NCBI RefSeq assembly: GCF_030272615.1
Contig: NC_081413.1
Span: 337,498,802 to 337,562,801 of the forward strand
DNA from: Cryptomeria japonica
Lineage: Eukaryota > Streptophyta > Pinopsida > Cupressales > Cupressaceae
Direction of reading: 5' to 3'
DNA length: 64,000 nucleotides
In this document: piece after piece, positions 47,095-57,196 of the stretch
How the letters are laid out: each line of letters starts with the position of its first letter
Numbering within the stretch: position 1 is the first letter of the stretch
Translations under genes and position numbers: made by a program
The notes under the pieces: model-generated
Told to the model about the DNA's origin: nothing
Seen by the model: only the letters and a program-made list of their open reading frames with translations
Database searches by the model: none

Positions 47095-48975
47095 TATATT
47101 GACAGATTCATGATCACGCGGATCTCGGATGGTGATGACATTTACTTGATGATCTTCAGCTGATATGTGGTTGATGGTGTTGTTTTAGATGTGATTAACA
47201 CGAGCTCCGCGTGTATCATCTGAAGTTGATGCTTTATCCTTGTTGTAATTTGGGAGAGGATTTTTAAAGGCTCCATGATCACCATTTGTTTTGAGACCAT
47301 CAACCGTTAAGTCACCTCGATCGATCATATCTTGGACTATGTGTTTCAATCTCATGCACTCATTTGTTCTATGACCCTTGTTGCGATGGAAATCACAATA
47401 GTGCGAATCATTCCACCAAGGTGGCTTAATTGGGGGTTCATAATTGCTGATTGGAGGCAAAGAAAGAATCTTGTTTGCCAAAAGTTCTTTGAATGCTGAT
47501 TCTAATGATTGTCCCAGTGGTGTGAAGATACGCTTTTGGAAATTGTTCGTGTTGTTGCATGAATTGTTGTTAGGTCCTGGATTCATGTTTTTGCTTTGAG
47601 TATCATTGGTGTTATTTGTGTTGAGTTGTCCTTGATCATTGTTTGGTGCATATGTGTTAGCATTTAGTGCAGCATTTTTAAGATTTTTCGTGTTCTGGGG
47701 ATTTCCAGATAAAGCAAGAACTGGTTGTTTAGATTTGGGATCATGTGATTCGTTGTTGCCTTCGTTTCTGTTTTGAGTCCAAAATCAAGATTTGTCAAGG
47801 TTGGTGTTGTTTTGGTTATTGTAGTTTGATGAGTTTGTTCCTTCCTTGTAGAATTTGAGTGTTCCCTTTTTGACACATGCTTCCTCTACTTGAATGCCAT
47901 TTTCAATCAATTTAGCGAAAGATGGTATGCATTGAATTTTTAGTCTGTAACTCATTTTGCCATTCAAGTTATCAATGAAGATTTCCATTTTCTCCTTTTC
48001 AGGAATATCTCAAGGATATCTGGAGACCATGCGTCGCCAGCGTTGAAGGAACGCCATGAATGTTTCATTGTTCTTTTGTTTGGTGTTGCAAACATCTAGC
48101 ATGGTTATGGCATGTTGGATGTTGCAGGAATAGTGGGTGATAAATTTGTTAACCAACTCATCAAATGACTTGATAGGTGGCAAAATTTTGGATAACCATT
48201 CCATGGTTTGCCCTCCCAAGCTTCTGGGGAATAACCTCATCAAATAGGTGTCATCATGAGAAAATTCAAGGCTCAGTGTGCAAAATTCCCGTACATGATC
48301 TCTGGGATCACTTTTCCCATCGTATTTATCAAATTTGGGAACGTCTGAGTTTGGAGGAAAAGGCACCATGTTCAAGCTTCTATCAAATGGATAAGGACAG
48401 ATTTTGTTTAAAGAGTACTGCACTATTGTCCCTTGTTGCATATCTTGTATTTGTCTTTGCAACATTTGCATTTGTTGAGTAAGGGCTGCCAAGGGTATAT
48501 TGTCTTGCCGAGGAAAAAGTTCTTGCCTTGTATTGGTTCTTAGCTGAAAAGGTGTGGTAAATGGTATATGTTGCTCTGGTGTTTCTAGTTCAGGTATACG
48601 CATTTCTGGTATGCATTGTTCTGGAATGTGTTGTTCAAAGTTATGTTGTTCAGGTATGCGAGTTTCTTCTTCTCTGTGTTGTTCTTGATATGCATATTGC
48701 CGAGATCCGGTTTGAAAAATGTTTGGGTCGAAATCTTCAGGAAGTTTAATGCCCTTGCTTGTGAGAATCAACAGATATTTTTCCTTGTCATTTTCCATGA
48801 GCTTTTCGACAAGTTTTTGGAAGGAAGGATTTACTTGACATTCCCGAAGAAGGGCTTCAGTAATTTCAGGTTCTTCTACGGGTGGAACTTCAAAAGGATT
48901 TGATAATCTTCGATTCATACTGGACTCAGCGGGTGTCTCGCTTTGTTTGTTACTTTGAGAGCGAGTAACAGGCAT
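47095..48975 (-). pseudogene. gag, element 2
   Basis: I take MPVTRSQSNKQSETPAESS (ATG ending at 48975) as the start, because it follows the stop of the upstream ORF by one base and matches the position in element 1. The longer reading from 49008 has a poor N-terminus. Capsid segments are VPKFDKYDGKSDPRDHVREF, LMRLFPRSLGGQTMEWLSK and FMAFLQRWRRMVSRYP. A zinc-knuckle-like HYCDFHRNKGHRTNEC lies at about 47365-47410. A repeated EQHIPE-type stretch occurs near 48600. Stops at about 48010, 47785, 47185 and 47095 are TGA/TAA at likely Arg, Trp or Gln codons. Confidence 0.88.
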
Positions 48976-48976
48976 T

Positions 48977-49597
48977 TTAGTAGAAGCTTTCAGTGATGAA
49001 AGGGACAAAAGCCTCTTCGATGTGTTGCTCGGGCGTTGGTGGTTTTGGTCGAGATGTGTTATATGTGATGCACTCGTCAGGCAAGAATGCTGGATTGATC
49101 TTTCTGCTGTGGTTTATGGTTTGATTAAAAGCAGACTTTTGACAGTATGCTCTTGTCTTCAAGGGTTCCTTGTCAAATTCGCTAGATTTGTTTTGGATAT
49201 ACTTTTTGATGTGATGAAGGAATACCCGATAAGATTTGAAGAGTTGAAGATTGATGTATAAAAACTTATTTCTCTTGATGAATTTGGAAAAACTAGGTTG
49301 TCGTTTCTTCAACGTGATGTTATGATAGAGGTTCTTTCTTCTCAGAATAAGGGGATTTGTCATGCAAGAGTGATCACTGATTTCCTTTGATTTGTTTGGA
49401 TTCAGTTGGTTCTTGTTTTTAAAAATTTCAAATCTTACTTTATCAGAATGAAGGTTTAGATGCCCCTTCACGACAAAGCGTGTCAAATGATATGGATAAA
49501 AGCTTCCCGATCTGGAAACTGGATTTGACGATTTGAGAATTTTAAACAAGTGTTTTGAGATAGAAATCCGTAAGATGGTAAAGGATTTTGATGACAC
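48977..49597 (-). CDS. possible ORF1 upstream of gag, element 2
   Basis: Open for 206 codons with no stop. It ends EEAFVPFITESFY, and its TAA lies one base before the gag ATG (TAA-A-ATG). The composition is lysine, serine and asparagine rich, with no domain I recognise. Some Tat/Ogre elements carry an ORF before gag, which is why I list it. The reading frame differs from gag. Element 1 shows no clear counterpart. It could equally be a chance open frame in AT-rich leader DNA. Confidence 0.3.
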   Translation of the reverse strand: MSSKSFTILRISISKHLFKILKSSNPVSRSGSFYPYHLTRFVVKGHLNLHSDKVRFEIFKNKNQLNPNKSKEISDHSCMTNPLILRRKNLYHNITLKKRQPSFSKFIKRNKFLYINLQLFKSYRVFLHHIKKYIQNKSSEFDKEPLKTRAYCQKSAFNQTINHSRKINPAFLPDECITYNTSRPKPPTPEQHIEEAFVPFITESFY

Positions 49598-49854
49598 TGA
49601 TGATGAAAATTTTCCGGATTATGATAGGAGAGACATCCTCTATTGTGCGATTTGTTTAGGATTCGGACAACTTTGTTTGACACAAATTTAGCTTGAGAAA
49701 AGTTTTTAATAGTTTGTTTTTGTCACTCTGGTTTGATAAAAGATGATTTTTGATGAAAAAGTCTTCTAAAATGTTTTTGAAAATTTCAAAAAAATTTCAG
49801 TTTTGGATTCTCTATTTTTCGGCTTTGGATCACGCACTAGAACAGAGTCTAGAT

Positions 49855-50333
49855 GCGCTACTAAATTTACGAGATGCACTAAAAGAATCAGCACATGCGC
49901 TAAGCTGCCCCTAGACACGCACTAAAGTTCAGACTTTGTAAAATTTTTTGTTTAACTGATGTAAAATCTATGCGCTATACTGAGCCTTCCACGCGCTAAC
50001 TATTGGAGTAGATGCACTAAAATGTGGTTCTGACGTTCTTAGCTATTTCTTCTACGCGCTAATGTTTGGACTGTTAAAATTTTGCTTGGAAAAGCTACGC
50101 GCTATACTGGGCCTGGCTACGCGCTAACTGTTGGAGTATATGCGCTAACTTTTTGTTTCTACGCGCTAAGATATTGCTTCTAAGCGCTAGACTGTTTTGT
50201 GGATGCGCTAAATCATGTTACACTGTTTTGCCTTAGGGTTGAAACGCTACTGTTTTAACTCCACGCGCTAATTTGAGACTTGGATGCACTAACATAAGTT
50301 TTCCACGCGTTAAGATGTTGTTCTTATGCGCTA
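49855..50333 (-). repeat. TAGCGC(G/A)T motif cluster, gag-proximal leader
   Basis: The plus strand reads TACGCGCTAA or GATGCGCTAA. I count about 13 exact GCGCTA, all in one orientation, with decayed copies (for example GATGCACTAA) between. In element sense this is TTAGCGCGTA, the same sense that the PMD intron shows in its own transcript. Confidence 0.85.
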
Positions 50334-51856
50334 GACTGCCCTGATTTTTCCGTGTGGGTGATTTTTTTGAGGTTTTTGAATTTTGTTGAGAAATTTTCAA
50401 GTGCGATGGATGATTTTCTGAAGTAATAACTGCAAGCATGGCACAAAAAGTACAACCATTTTGCCTAATATAACAAAAAGTGTATGTTCTTGCGAGGATG
50501 TGTTCAAATCCCCAATGTTTTAACAGGTTTGGATACAAGTAAGATACTTCAGACAGACTCTTTAGTCAAGGGTCATAAATAACATCATAGCCCACTAGTC
50601 TCGATACTCCGTCAGCTCAAACAGCCATGTCACCCCCTAGAGGGCACCCATTTTTTTGCCTTTTGCCAGAAATTAATCCAAAGTGAATTGCTTCACAGTT
50701 GAGTAGTTATCTTGGGAGATATATGGTGAGTAATCTTGGGGGTGGATTCTTCCCCACCCTTGCACTATGATGTTATAAATGTTTGGTTACTGACTCAGTT
50801 CAAAGCTTCTAATTCTATGGTTTGTAATCAGGCTTCCCATTCGGCCATCAGTGATAAACTCCCTCAGGAGGCTTCCCAACCTTTAGAACAAAGACTTTAC
50901 GTATCTCAAGGATACTGGGGGAAGGCTAATCACTGCGTGCAACCATTGAAAAGGACTTTCATCACTTTCCACATTTGATTATAGTGGGTTGGAATTCTTG
51001 GCGTCAAAACCGTTCCCCACTTAGGTCATTCCCTTCACACCGGCCATAAATGGCTTTAAGAGTTGATTGCAACTCCTCGGGAAGGCAGGCCTGCTAAAGG
51101 ATGTAAATGCTTGAAATAATGAAAGCTGTAAGAGTGGGCTGGATTTTTGATCACCCAGTTAAGGGGAGAGCATATTCCTACCACTTTCGAGACAAAGCAA
51201 TCAATTGGGTTTGTTTTAACCTTTCAAATCAGTGATTTGCTAACTTCTATTTGGAGATGTTGCTCCAACAAGCATGATGTTCTTTTTTTTTTTTTTATCC
51301 TGTCAAAGCAATGATTTGCTGATCTATGAAAAAATTTTTGTCAACAAAGCAAAATTTTTGATGTGTTGGTCAACAAAAGAAATCGTTAAAAGGGGAAGAT
51401 CTTCGCTCTTTAGTTGTAATTGACTCTGGACTTGTGTGATTCTTTTACTTGACAAAAATTTGAAGTGAATCCTTTTATGCACCAAAGGATGGTGAGGTTC
51501 TTTTTAAAACTTTTGCCAAAATAAAATTTTGTTGGTTCTTTTTAGAGCTTCCAAAATGAAGTGTTTTTCTCTTAAAAAAGCAAGAAGATGTTGGATAGTA
51601 GTTCGTTTTATAGCCCAAAAGAAACTAGTGAGTTCAATTTTAAGACTAAAAGATGTTTTAAAAATTTAAACTAACTTAACTAAGTTAGAGAAAATTTTAA
51701 CTATCTAAAAATGCTAGAATCACGCTCCCTTCTGCAACAAATGTGGTTAGCAGCCTGCAAGCAAACCAAAGAAAATTGTTAGCTGATTTGGTGGACTTCC
51801 ACAAGTCTAAAATTTCTTTTTCGGTTACAATTTTAAAATTTTTCCTCTATCTGTTA

Positions 51857-52264
51857 TGCGCTACAGAAAGGCTTTTACGCGCTACAATAGAGACAGGATG
51901 CGCTACAACTATTTTCCGATGCGCTACACTGTTCAATGAATGCGCTATTCTGCAAGTTAGAAACGTTGTTCTGTGGTTTTGCTGAGACCTGCAGGAAAAT
52001 TTTGAATTTGATGCGCTAATTTTTGAACCGCACGCGCTGGATGATGGACTATAAGCGCTGAATTGTGGATTGTATGCGCTATTCTAGTTATTGTCTGCGC
52101 TACTCTGTGTTTTACCCGCGTCGAGACCTACAGGAAAAGGTTAGTAGGGTTATGCGCTAAAGTACAGTCATCACGCGCTGTAGTATGGGCCCTACGCGCT
52201 AAACAGTGGGCGAGATGCGCTACGCTGTTTCCTTGATGTGCTAAACAGTGAGTTGAAAGCGCTA
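51857..52264 (-). repeat. TAGCGC(G/A)T motif cluster, LTR-proximal leader
   Basis: About 11 exact GCGCTA plus near copies (CACGCGCTGG, AAGCGCTGAA), spaced about 20-40 bases, same orientation as the gag-proximal cluster. It ends about 55 bases before the primer binding site. Confidence 0.85.
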
Positions 52265-52320
52265 ATTCATTTTTCCCGCGTGCCTGCAAAAGAGGTTAGT
52301 TTCAAAAACCGATATGATAT

Positions 52321-52349
52321 CGTGGGTTCAAGCCCCATGGTGGGCGCCA
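52321..52349 (-). other. extended tRNA-Lys primer binding site, element 2
   Basis: The plus strand matches about 27 of 29 bases of the 3' end of plant tRNA-Lys: CGTGGGTTC, AGCCCCA, GGTGGGCGCCA. That covers acceptor stem and whole T arm, where a normal site is about 18 bases. Four bases separate it from the LTR. Confidence 0.85.
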
Positions 52350-52353
52350 GAAA

Positions 52354-53817
52354 TGTATGCGGGAAAAGTGGGCGAATAAAACTTAATATGTGAAAATTTA
52401 GTTAATACTAGTCCACACACACAGAGGACTTCTTGATGCAAGCTATGGAGTAACGTAGTGTTACTCAGCTTCCCAAGGAGGGTCCCATGGTTCTCTATCT
52501 CACAATGTCCCTCAAACCAACGTTTTTGCTCTCAGATCATTGAGCAAAATGGTTTAGGGATGGCAAATATGAGAACGAGAGATGCTTTGATAGATTTTAG
52601 TATGAAATGGAGATTAAGCTATGTATGATTCTAAAATGCAATAAACTAGATGATAAGATGACATGGTTAGTATGAACACTATGCTAGCATAATATATTTA
52701 GTCTATGATTGAGCTAAATGATAAAAAAGTACACTAAACATGCATATTTAGTCTAATTCCTGATCTAAAAGAGGCTAAATGATGAGCATAAAAATGATAT
52801 GAAAGCTTGAAAGAATTTGAGCATAAGTATAATGCTTCAAATTTGAAAGATGATTGTTGAAAATGGAGGAATGAGAGCTCTATTTATAGCATAAACAGGG
52901 CAATGGATGGTCAAGATTGAAAGGTTTAATCAAGGGCCAGGTTTGAAAGTTGGGAATCCATGTGCACAATTGGCACCAATGAAATGGTGACAAATGTCAA
53001 CATAGGTTTGGGTTGAGAGAAGAGGTTGGAGGAATTAAAGGCCTGAGAAGACCTCATGGTTATCTAAAGGCTAAGGGTCAATTCTAAGTTAGGCTTACCC
53101 ACTGGATTAGGAGTTAATCCAATGATAATTCTTTGTGCAAATGATTAAAAGATAATCATGGTCAAAGCATTAAAGGCTTGATGAGACCTTTGGGTTGGGT
53201 AGAGGTTGAGTCAAAACAAATTTTTTAACCATGTGGGAGGGTTTGAATTAACCATTAATGGTTATTGGAGACTTTGGGGATTAAGTGGTTGAAGGTTGGA
53301 AGCCTTCAATGGTTTTCAAAGACTTTAAGGGTTTTGGTGGTTGAAGGTTGAAAACCTTTAATGGTTATCAAAGACTTTAAGGGTCTTGAGAAGTGACTTC
53401 CCTTTGCTTAGGGACGTGACAAAATTTAGAGGAGGGTTAGGTTAATTAGAAGTGTTTAGAAGATTCTAGAAGGGATTAGAAAGGGGTTTGGGATTTTGCA
53501 AGTGGATGGAGGGATAGTAGGATTTAATTGAAATAATTTAATTCATTCGATTTGGTTGTAATTAAATAAATTTGATTTATTCAATTTGGGATAACTATTT
53601 AATTAAATTTGAATTTAATTAAAAGTGGATAGGGGGGATTTAATTGAATAAAATGATTTATTCATTAAATGGTATAGTGAATTTAATTTAAATAAATTGA
53701 GTAATTTATTTAATTAAATAGAGGAATGTGGATAGTTTAATTAAATTGGATTTAATCAAATAGAGAAATGAACATAAAATATTCATTTAGGAATATGGTC
53801 ATTTTTATACGTCTACA
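52354..53817 (-). repeat. 5' LTR of element 2 (1464 bp)
   Basis: Begins TGTATGCGGGAAAAGTGGG next to the primer site and ends TTTTTATACGTCTACA next to the target-site duplication. It carries the original, non-palindromic form of the sequence rearranged in the 3' LTR. In minus sense the outer third, rich in TTTAATTAAAT, is the U3 end. Confidence 0.92.
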
Positions 53818-53822
53818 ATTAC
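53818..53822. other. target-site duplication ATTAC (right)
   Basis: Partner of 34718-34722. Confidence 0.9.
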
Positions 53823-54941
53823 CATTATGCAAAAAGATTCAATTTTCATAGTTTTCTTCAATAGTTTGTAAGGGTTAGATAATTATTTTATTTGGTAGTT
53901 GTGGGTTTATATATTTAGTTTGTTGTAAATGATTGTTAATATAACGGTGGCTCCACTTTTATGCTAATTATGTATTAAAATAAAATTTAATCATTGGGTT
54001 AAGGTTTTATATGTTGGGTAAAATTTTATTTAAAACAATGTTGTTCGACAATGGTTGCTAGCACCATTTTGCTTCTAGTATATGAATAAATGATTATAGA
54101 AATTTAATGGCTATATAATACCATTATATGATACTAAATGAATTTTTATACCTTTCTGAAAATATATTCAATCAGTTATTTATTAGTTTGTATGAAGCTA
54201 TATGCATTCCCAGTGTGATTATTAAGTGAATGTCTTGGGCAATGTTTGAAGCAATTTTGGCAAAGATAAATTTAACAATGTACAAGAATTTTTAGATCTG
54301 ATATAACTTATTTGCAAAGGATATTATAGTGATGTGAAATCTATGATCTTTATATCCTTAGGGTTTAATTGAACTTATGCAACCAAGTAAAAGGGAAAAA
54401 AGGTAATTTTAGCATGAAAAGAATAGAGGACTTTTGGCTTGTTCATCCTCAAAAGAAACCAAAGTAGAAATACAAAAAATGGTAGATATGTTTGATTTTG
54501 ATGAAATAAATAAAAAATAATCTTCTTTAACTTCAAGATACTTAGAATAAACCTATAGAAATCCTTATGTAGACCAGAGAGATACTAAGTTTATTGGGAG
54601 AGAAACTTAAGGTTTGGTGCCTAAATAGGAGAAAGGAAGTACTTAAAAGTTTCTAAAGCTTCAAATACAACCTCCTCTAAAACTTCACATAATATTTTCT
54701 TACATGTAAATTAAGCAACCACTCCAGAACTATTTTCTAATCATATGAAAGAAACCGTATGAGATTGGTTGTAATGAGAACTACTTATAATAATCTAGGT
54801 GAATAATTCATGAGTTGGGTTCTATTAAAAGAGTATGTAGACATGATGGATAACTTGCTACCAAGAAAGGGTTATAAGAAAGAACAAGATTAAAGTGTAA
54901 AATAGCTCAAGAATAAGTTGAGTAAACTTTTAAATTCCACC
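53823..54941 (+). other. leader or LTR of a gypsy element, not resolved
   Basis: AT-rich DNA before a gag remnant on the same strand. I find no LTR edge or primer site. From about 54400 short gag-like readings appear between stops. Confidence 0.3.
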
Positions 54942-55784
54942 TTTGATGGAACAAATAAAATTTCAGCTAGAGATTGGTTACAAAAGCTACAAATATTTTT
55001 TATTGTCAACCCAATGAAGGAGAAGGATGTTGTTCAATATGCAACTTTGCACCTTTAAGATGCTCCTAATGAATAGTGGTATCATGGTCACAATTAGGTA
55101 AAAAAAATGACAAGTTTAGTTAAAGGTTGACAGATAGATAGATTTAAATTTAAAGATGAAGAAGAATATTTTAAGGAGTTGTCAAAAATTAGGCAAACCA
55201 AATCTAATAATGAGTATGTAGAATATTTTTATAGATTTTTTATTATGGTATCAGATGTGTTAGAAAATAGGATTATATATCTTTTCCTTTAAAGCCTTGA
55301 AGAACCTATTAGGGGTGTGGTTAAGTATTTTTCACCCTCTACCTTGTAGGAAGCAATCAAAATAAGTTTGAAAATTGAAAGTTTTATGCCCGAGAAACCA
55401 ATAACTCACCAAGCAAAACCCCCTAATCCTTGCTAACATAAGGAGAGGTTTCAAAACAAGACATTATAAACTCCGCCAAAGAATGTGCCAAATACAACAA
55501 AAAGGAAGGTGGATGATGAAACAAGGAGTATTGAAGGAAAAAAATTTACTTCACTTGCAAATAACCATGGGTTCCAAGACATATATATTTGGGTGAAGAA
55601 AAAGAGAACTTTATTGAAGTTATAAATATTGAATCAAATAATAATGAGGAATATCATGACACTCAAGGAGAAGAAGAAGAAAAAAAAATCAGCAAGGGAG
55701 ATACTTTAGCAACTTTATTAGGAGCTCCAAGATATCATCCTTTCAAAATTTAGGGAGTTCTAGCTAGATAAAGAATGACTGTCT
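54942..55784 (+). pseudogene. Ty3/gypsy gag and protease start, truncated
   Basis: The frame from 54942 reads FDGTNKISARDWLQKLQIFF, VNPMKEKDVVQYATLHL, a stop, DAPNE, a stop, WYHGHN, a typical gypsy gag segment. RFKFKDEEEYFKELSKIRQ and SLEEPIRGVVKYFSP follow, then ISKGDTLATLLGAPRYHPFKI (about 55690-55750), which matches the start of a gypsy protease. Many stops are TAG or TAA at probable Trp or Gln codons. The reading ends at 55784, where a copia LTR starts, so this element was the target of a copia insertion. The lineage is not clear and no zinc knuckle is seen. Confidence 0.7.
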
Positions 55785-57055
55785 TGTTAGTGTAAATAGT
55801 GTCATTACTTAAATAGTTAGTTGTTAACACTTTCTATACTTAACTATTCAAACATAAACTTAAATTTCCTTAGGCATTTTACTCTTTTGTCTCACTTCAT
55901 GTAGTATAGACACGTGTACTCACGTAGTGAGACAACTATTGCATGTACATTAGACATTTGCACATACAACTATCAAGTGTTCTCACAAGTGTCTCATCCT
56001 AGGAAGGATAGTTATTCATTGTGTTTAACTTGGCTACCTCCACTTGCTTGCCTATATATGCAAGCTTAGTTTGTACATTTTACTTAACTCTTTGATAGTA
56101 TTCATTTGGCTTTGTTTGCTAATAGTTTGCTTTCTAGCTAATCCTAACATGGTAACAAAACCATGTTATCAAAATCTTTCACAATCTTGCATGTAGCCTA
56201 ATCGAGAGTTTCTCATAGAGTTACTTTGTAGTTAATTACTTTTTTTTTTGTCTTTTTGTGTCCTATGCTATAGAGGGTTTTATTACTCTCTCCAAAAATA
56301 TTTTTGGCCATTTTGGCTTCTTTTGCAAAATCAAGTGGTTTTCTGCTAGAGTTATTTTATGTGCCCAACATGTTGGAAAATTTAATTCTATTGAGCCTAT
56401 GTGCACACCTACCTAGGATTTTTTTGCGGTGTGTGCAAAATTTGGGATCTCCATCCCTAAGTTGCTCCTGACATTACAGTAGCAAAAACTAGTAAAACTT
56501 ATTATTGGTAGGTAATTTTGAATTTGAGGGGGAATTTTTGTATGGACAACCCTAAGACAAAAGGGAAGAATCTTTCCTAATGTAATTGGAGTTGAAGAAT
56601 GCTTTTTATTCTCTGAGTGATTTAGAGTGTTCAAAAGTAGCTATATGTTATTTTGTGGCTCCTGATGAGTAGTGATTGCTCTTGGCATTTGTATCTCCAA
56701 GTGAGTAGTGTGTGAGCTAGTGAGAGAGATTTGAGAAGCTTTGTAGTTTGTGAAAGAGCTTAGAGAAGCTCCAGATTGTTCAATGTTTGGGAGTAGGTCT
56801 AGAATGCTACAAATCTGATTTGTCACTAGTACTTTATCATAGGTTGTAGTTAGTAGTTTATTTCTGAGTTTCTGCTTTGTTTTATAGTTTCATTTCTAGA
56901 TTTAATGAAAGAGGAAAATCATCCCATGTCTCTAGTTGTGTTTATTGCTTCCATTGTGTATTGCCAGTGTTTGGAAATTCAAGTTGCAATCTTATAGCTC
57001 TGTATTTGAGCATTTTTAGTTCTCTAAGTTGGTATTAGAGAGTTTTAGATTTCCA
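55785..57055 (+). repeat. copia 5' LTR (1271 bp)
   Basis: Starts TGTTAGTGTAAATAG inside gypsy protease sequence and ends GTTTTAGATTTCCA, three bases before a copia primer site. Short minus-strand open frames at 56413-56826 are incidental. Confidence 0.8.
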
Positions 57056-57058
57056 ATA

Positions 57059-57070
57059 TGGTATCAGAGC
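57059..57070 (+). other. copia primer binding site (initiator tRNA-Met)
   Basis: TGGTATCAGAGC. Similar words flank it: TTGGTATTAGAG near 57029 and TTGTATCAGAGCC near 57112. Confidence 0.85.
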
Positions 57071-57196
57071 ATTTGTGTGTCTTATATTTAACATTTCAAA
57101 TTTTAATTTCTTGTATCAGAGCCATTTGGCCCTAAATCCTTGTAAGTTTGGGCATTTGGGTTTTTTGGGTATTGAGTTTTATTGTGTAGGAGACAT

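Larger units (their letters stand above)
49598..52320 (-). other. long gag leader of element 2
   Basis: No gene. It is organised as motif cluster (49855-50333), plain DNA (50340-51850), and motif cluster (51857-52264). The leader of element 1 is shorter (about 1.6 kb) and has its own motif cluster. Confidence 0.6.
34723..53817 (-). mobile_element. complete Tat-lineage Ty3/gypsy element 2 (19.1 kb)
   Basis: LTRs at 52354-53817 (5') and 34723-36653 (3') start TGTATG and end TACA. The flanking bases ATTAC at 34718-34722 and 53818-53822 are a perfect 5-bp target-site duplication. In element sense the order is 5' LTR, tRNA-Lys primer site, long leader with motif clusters, possible ORF1, gag, protease, RT, RNase H remnant, second RNase H, integrase, spacer, antisense PMD gene, polypurine tract, 3' LTR. 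LTR copies differ by roughly 1-3% where I compared them by eye. An extra RNase H and an antisense ORF are known Tat-lineage traits. Confidence 0.92.

Noticed and set aside
52321-52349. Possible tRNA-Lys gene
   Set aside because: Only the T arm and acceptor 3' strand are present, with CCA encoded and an LTR edge four bases away. There is no D arm or anticodon arm, so it is a primer binding site.
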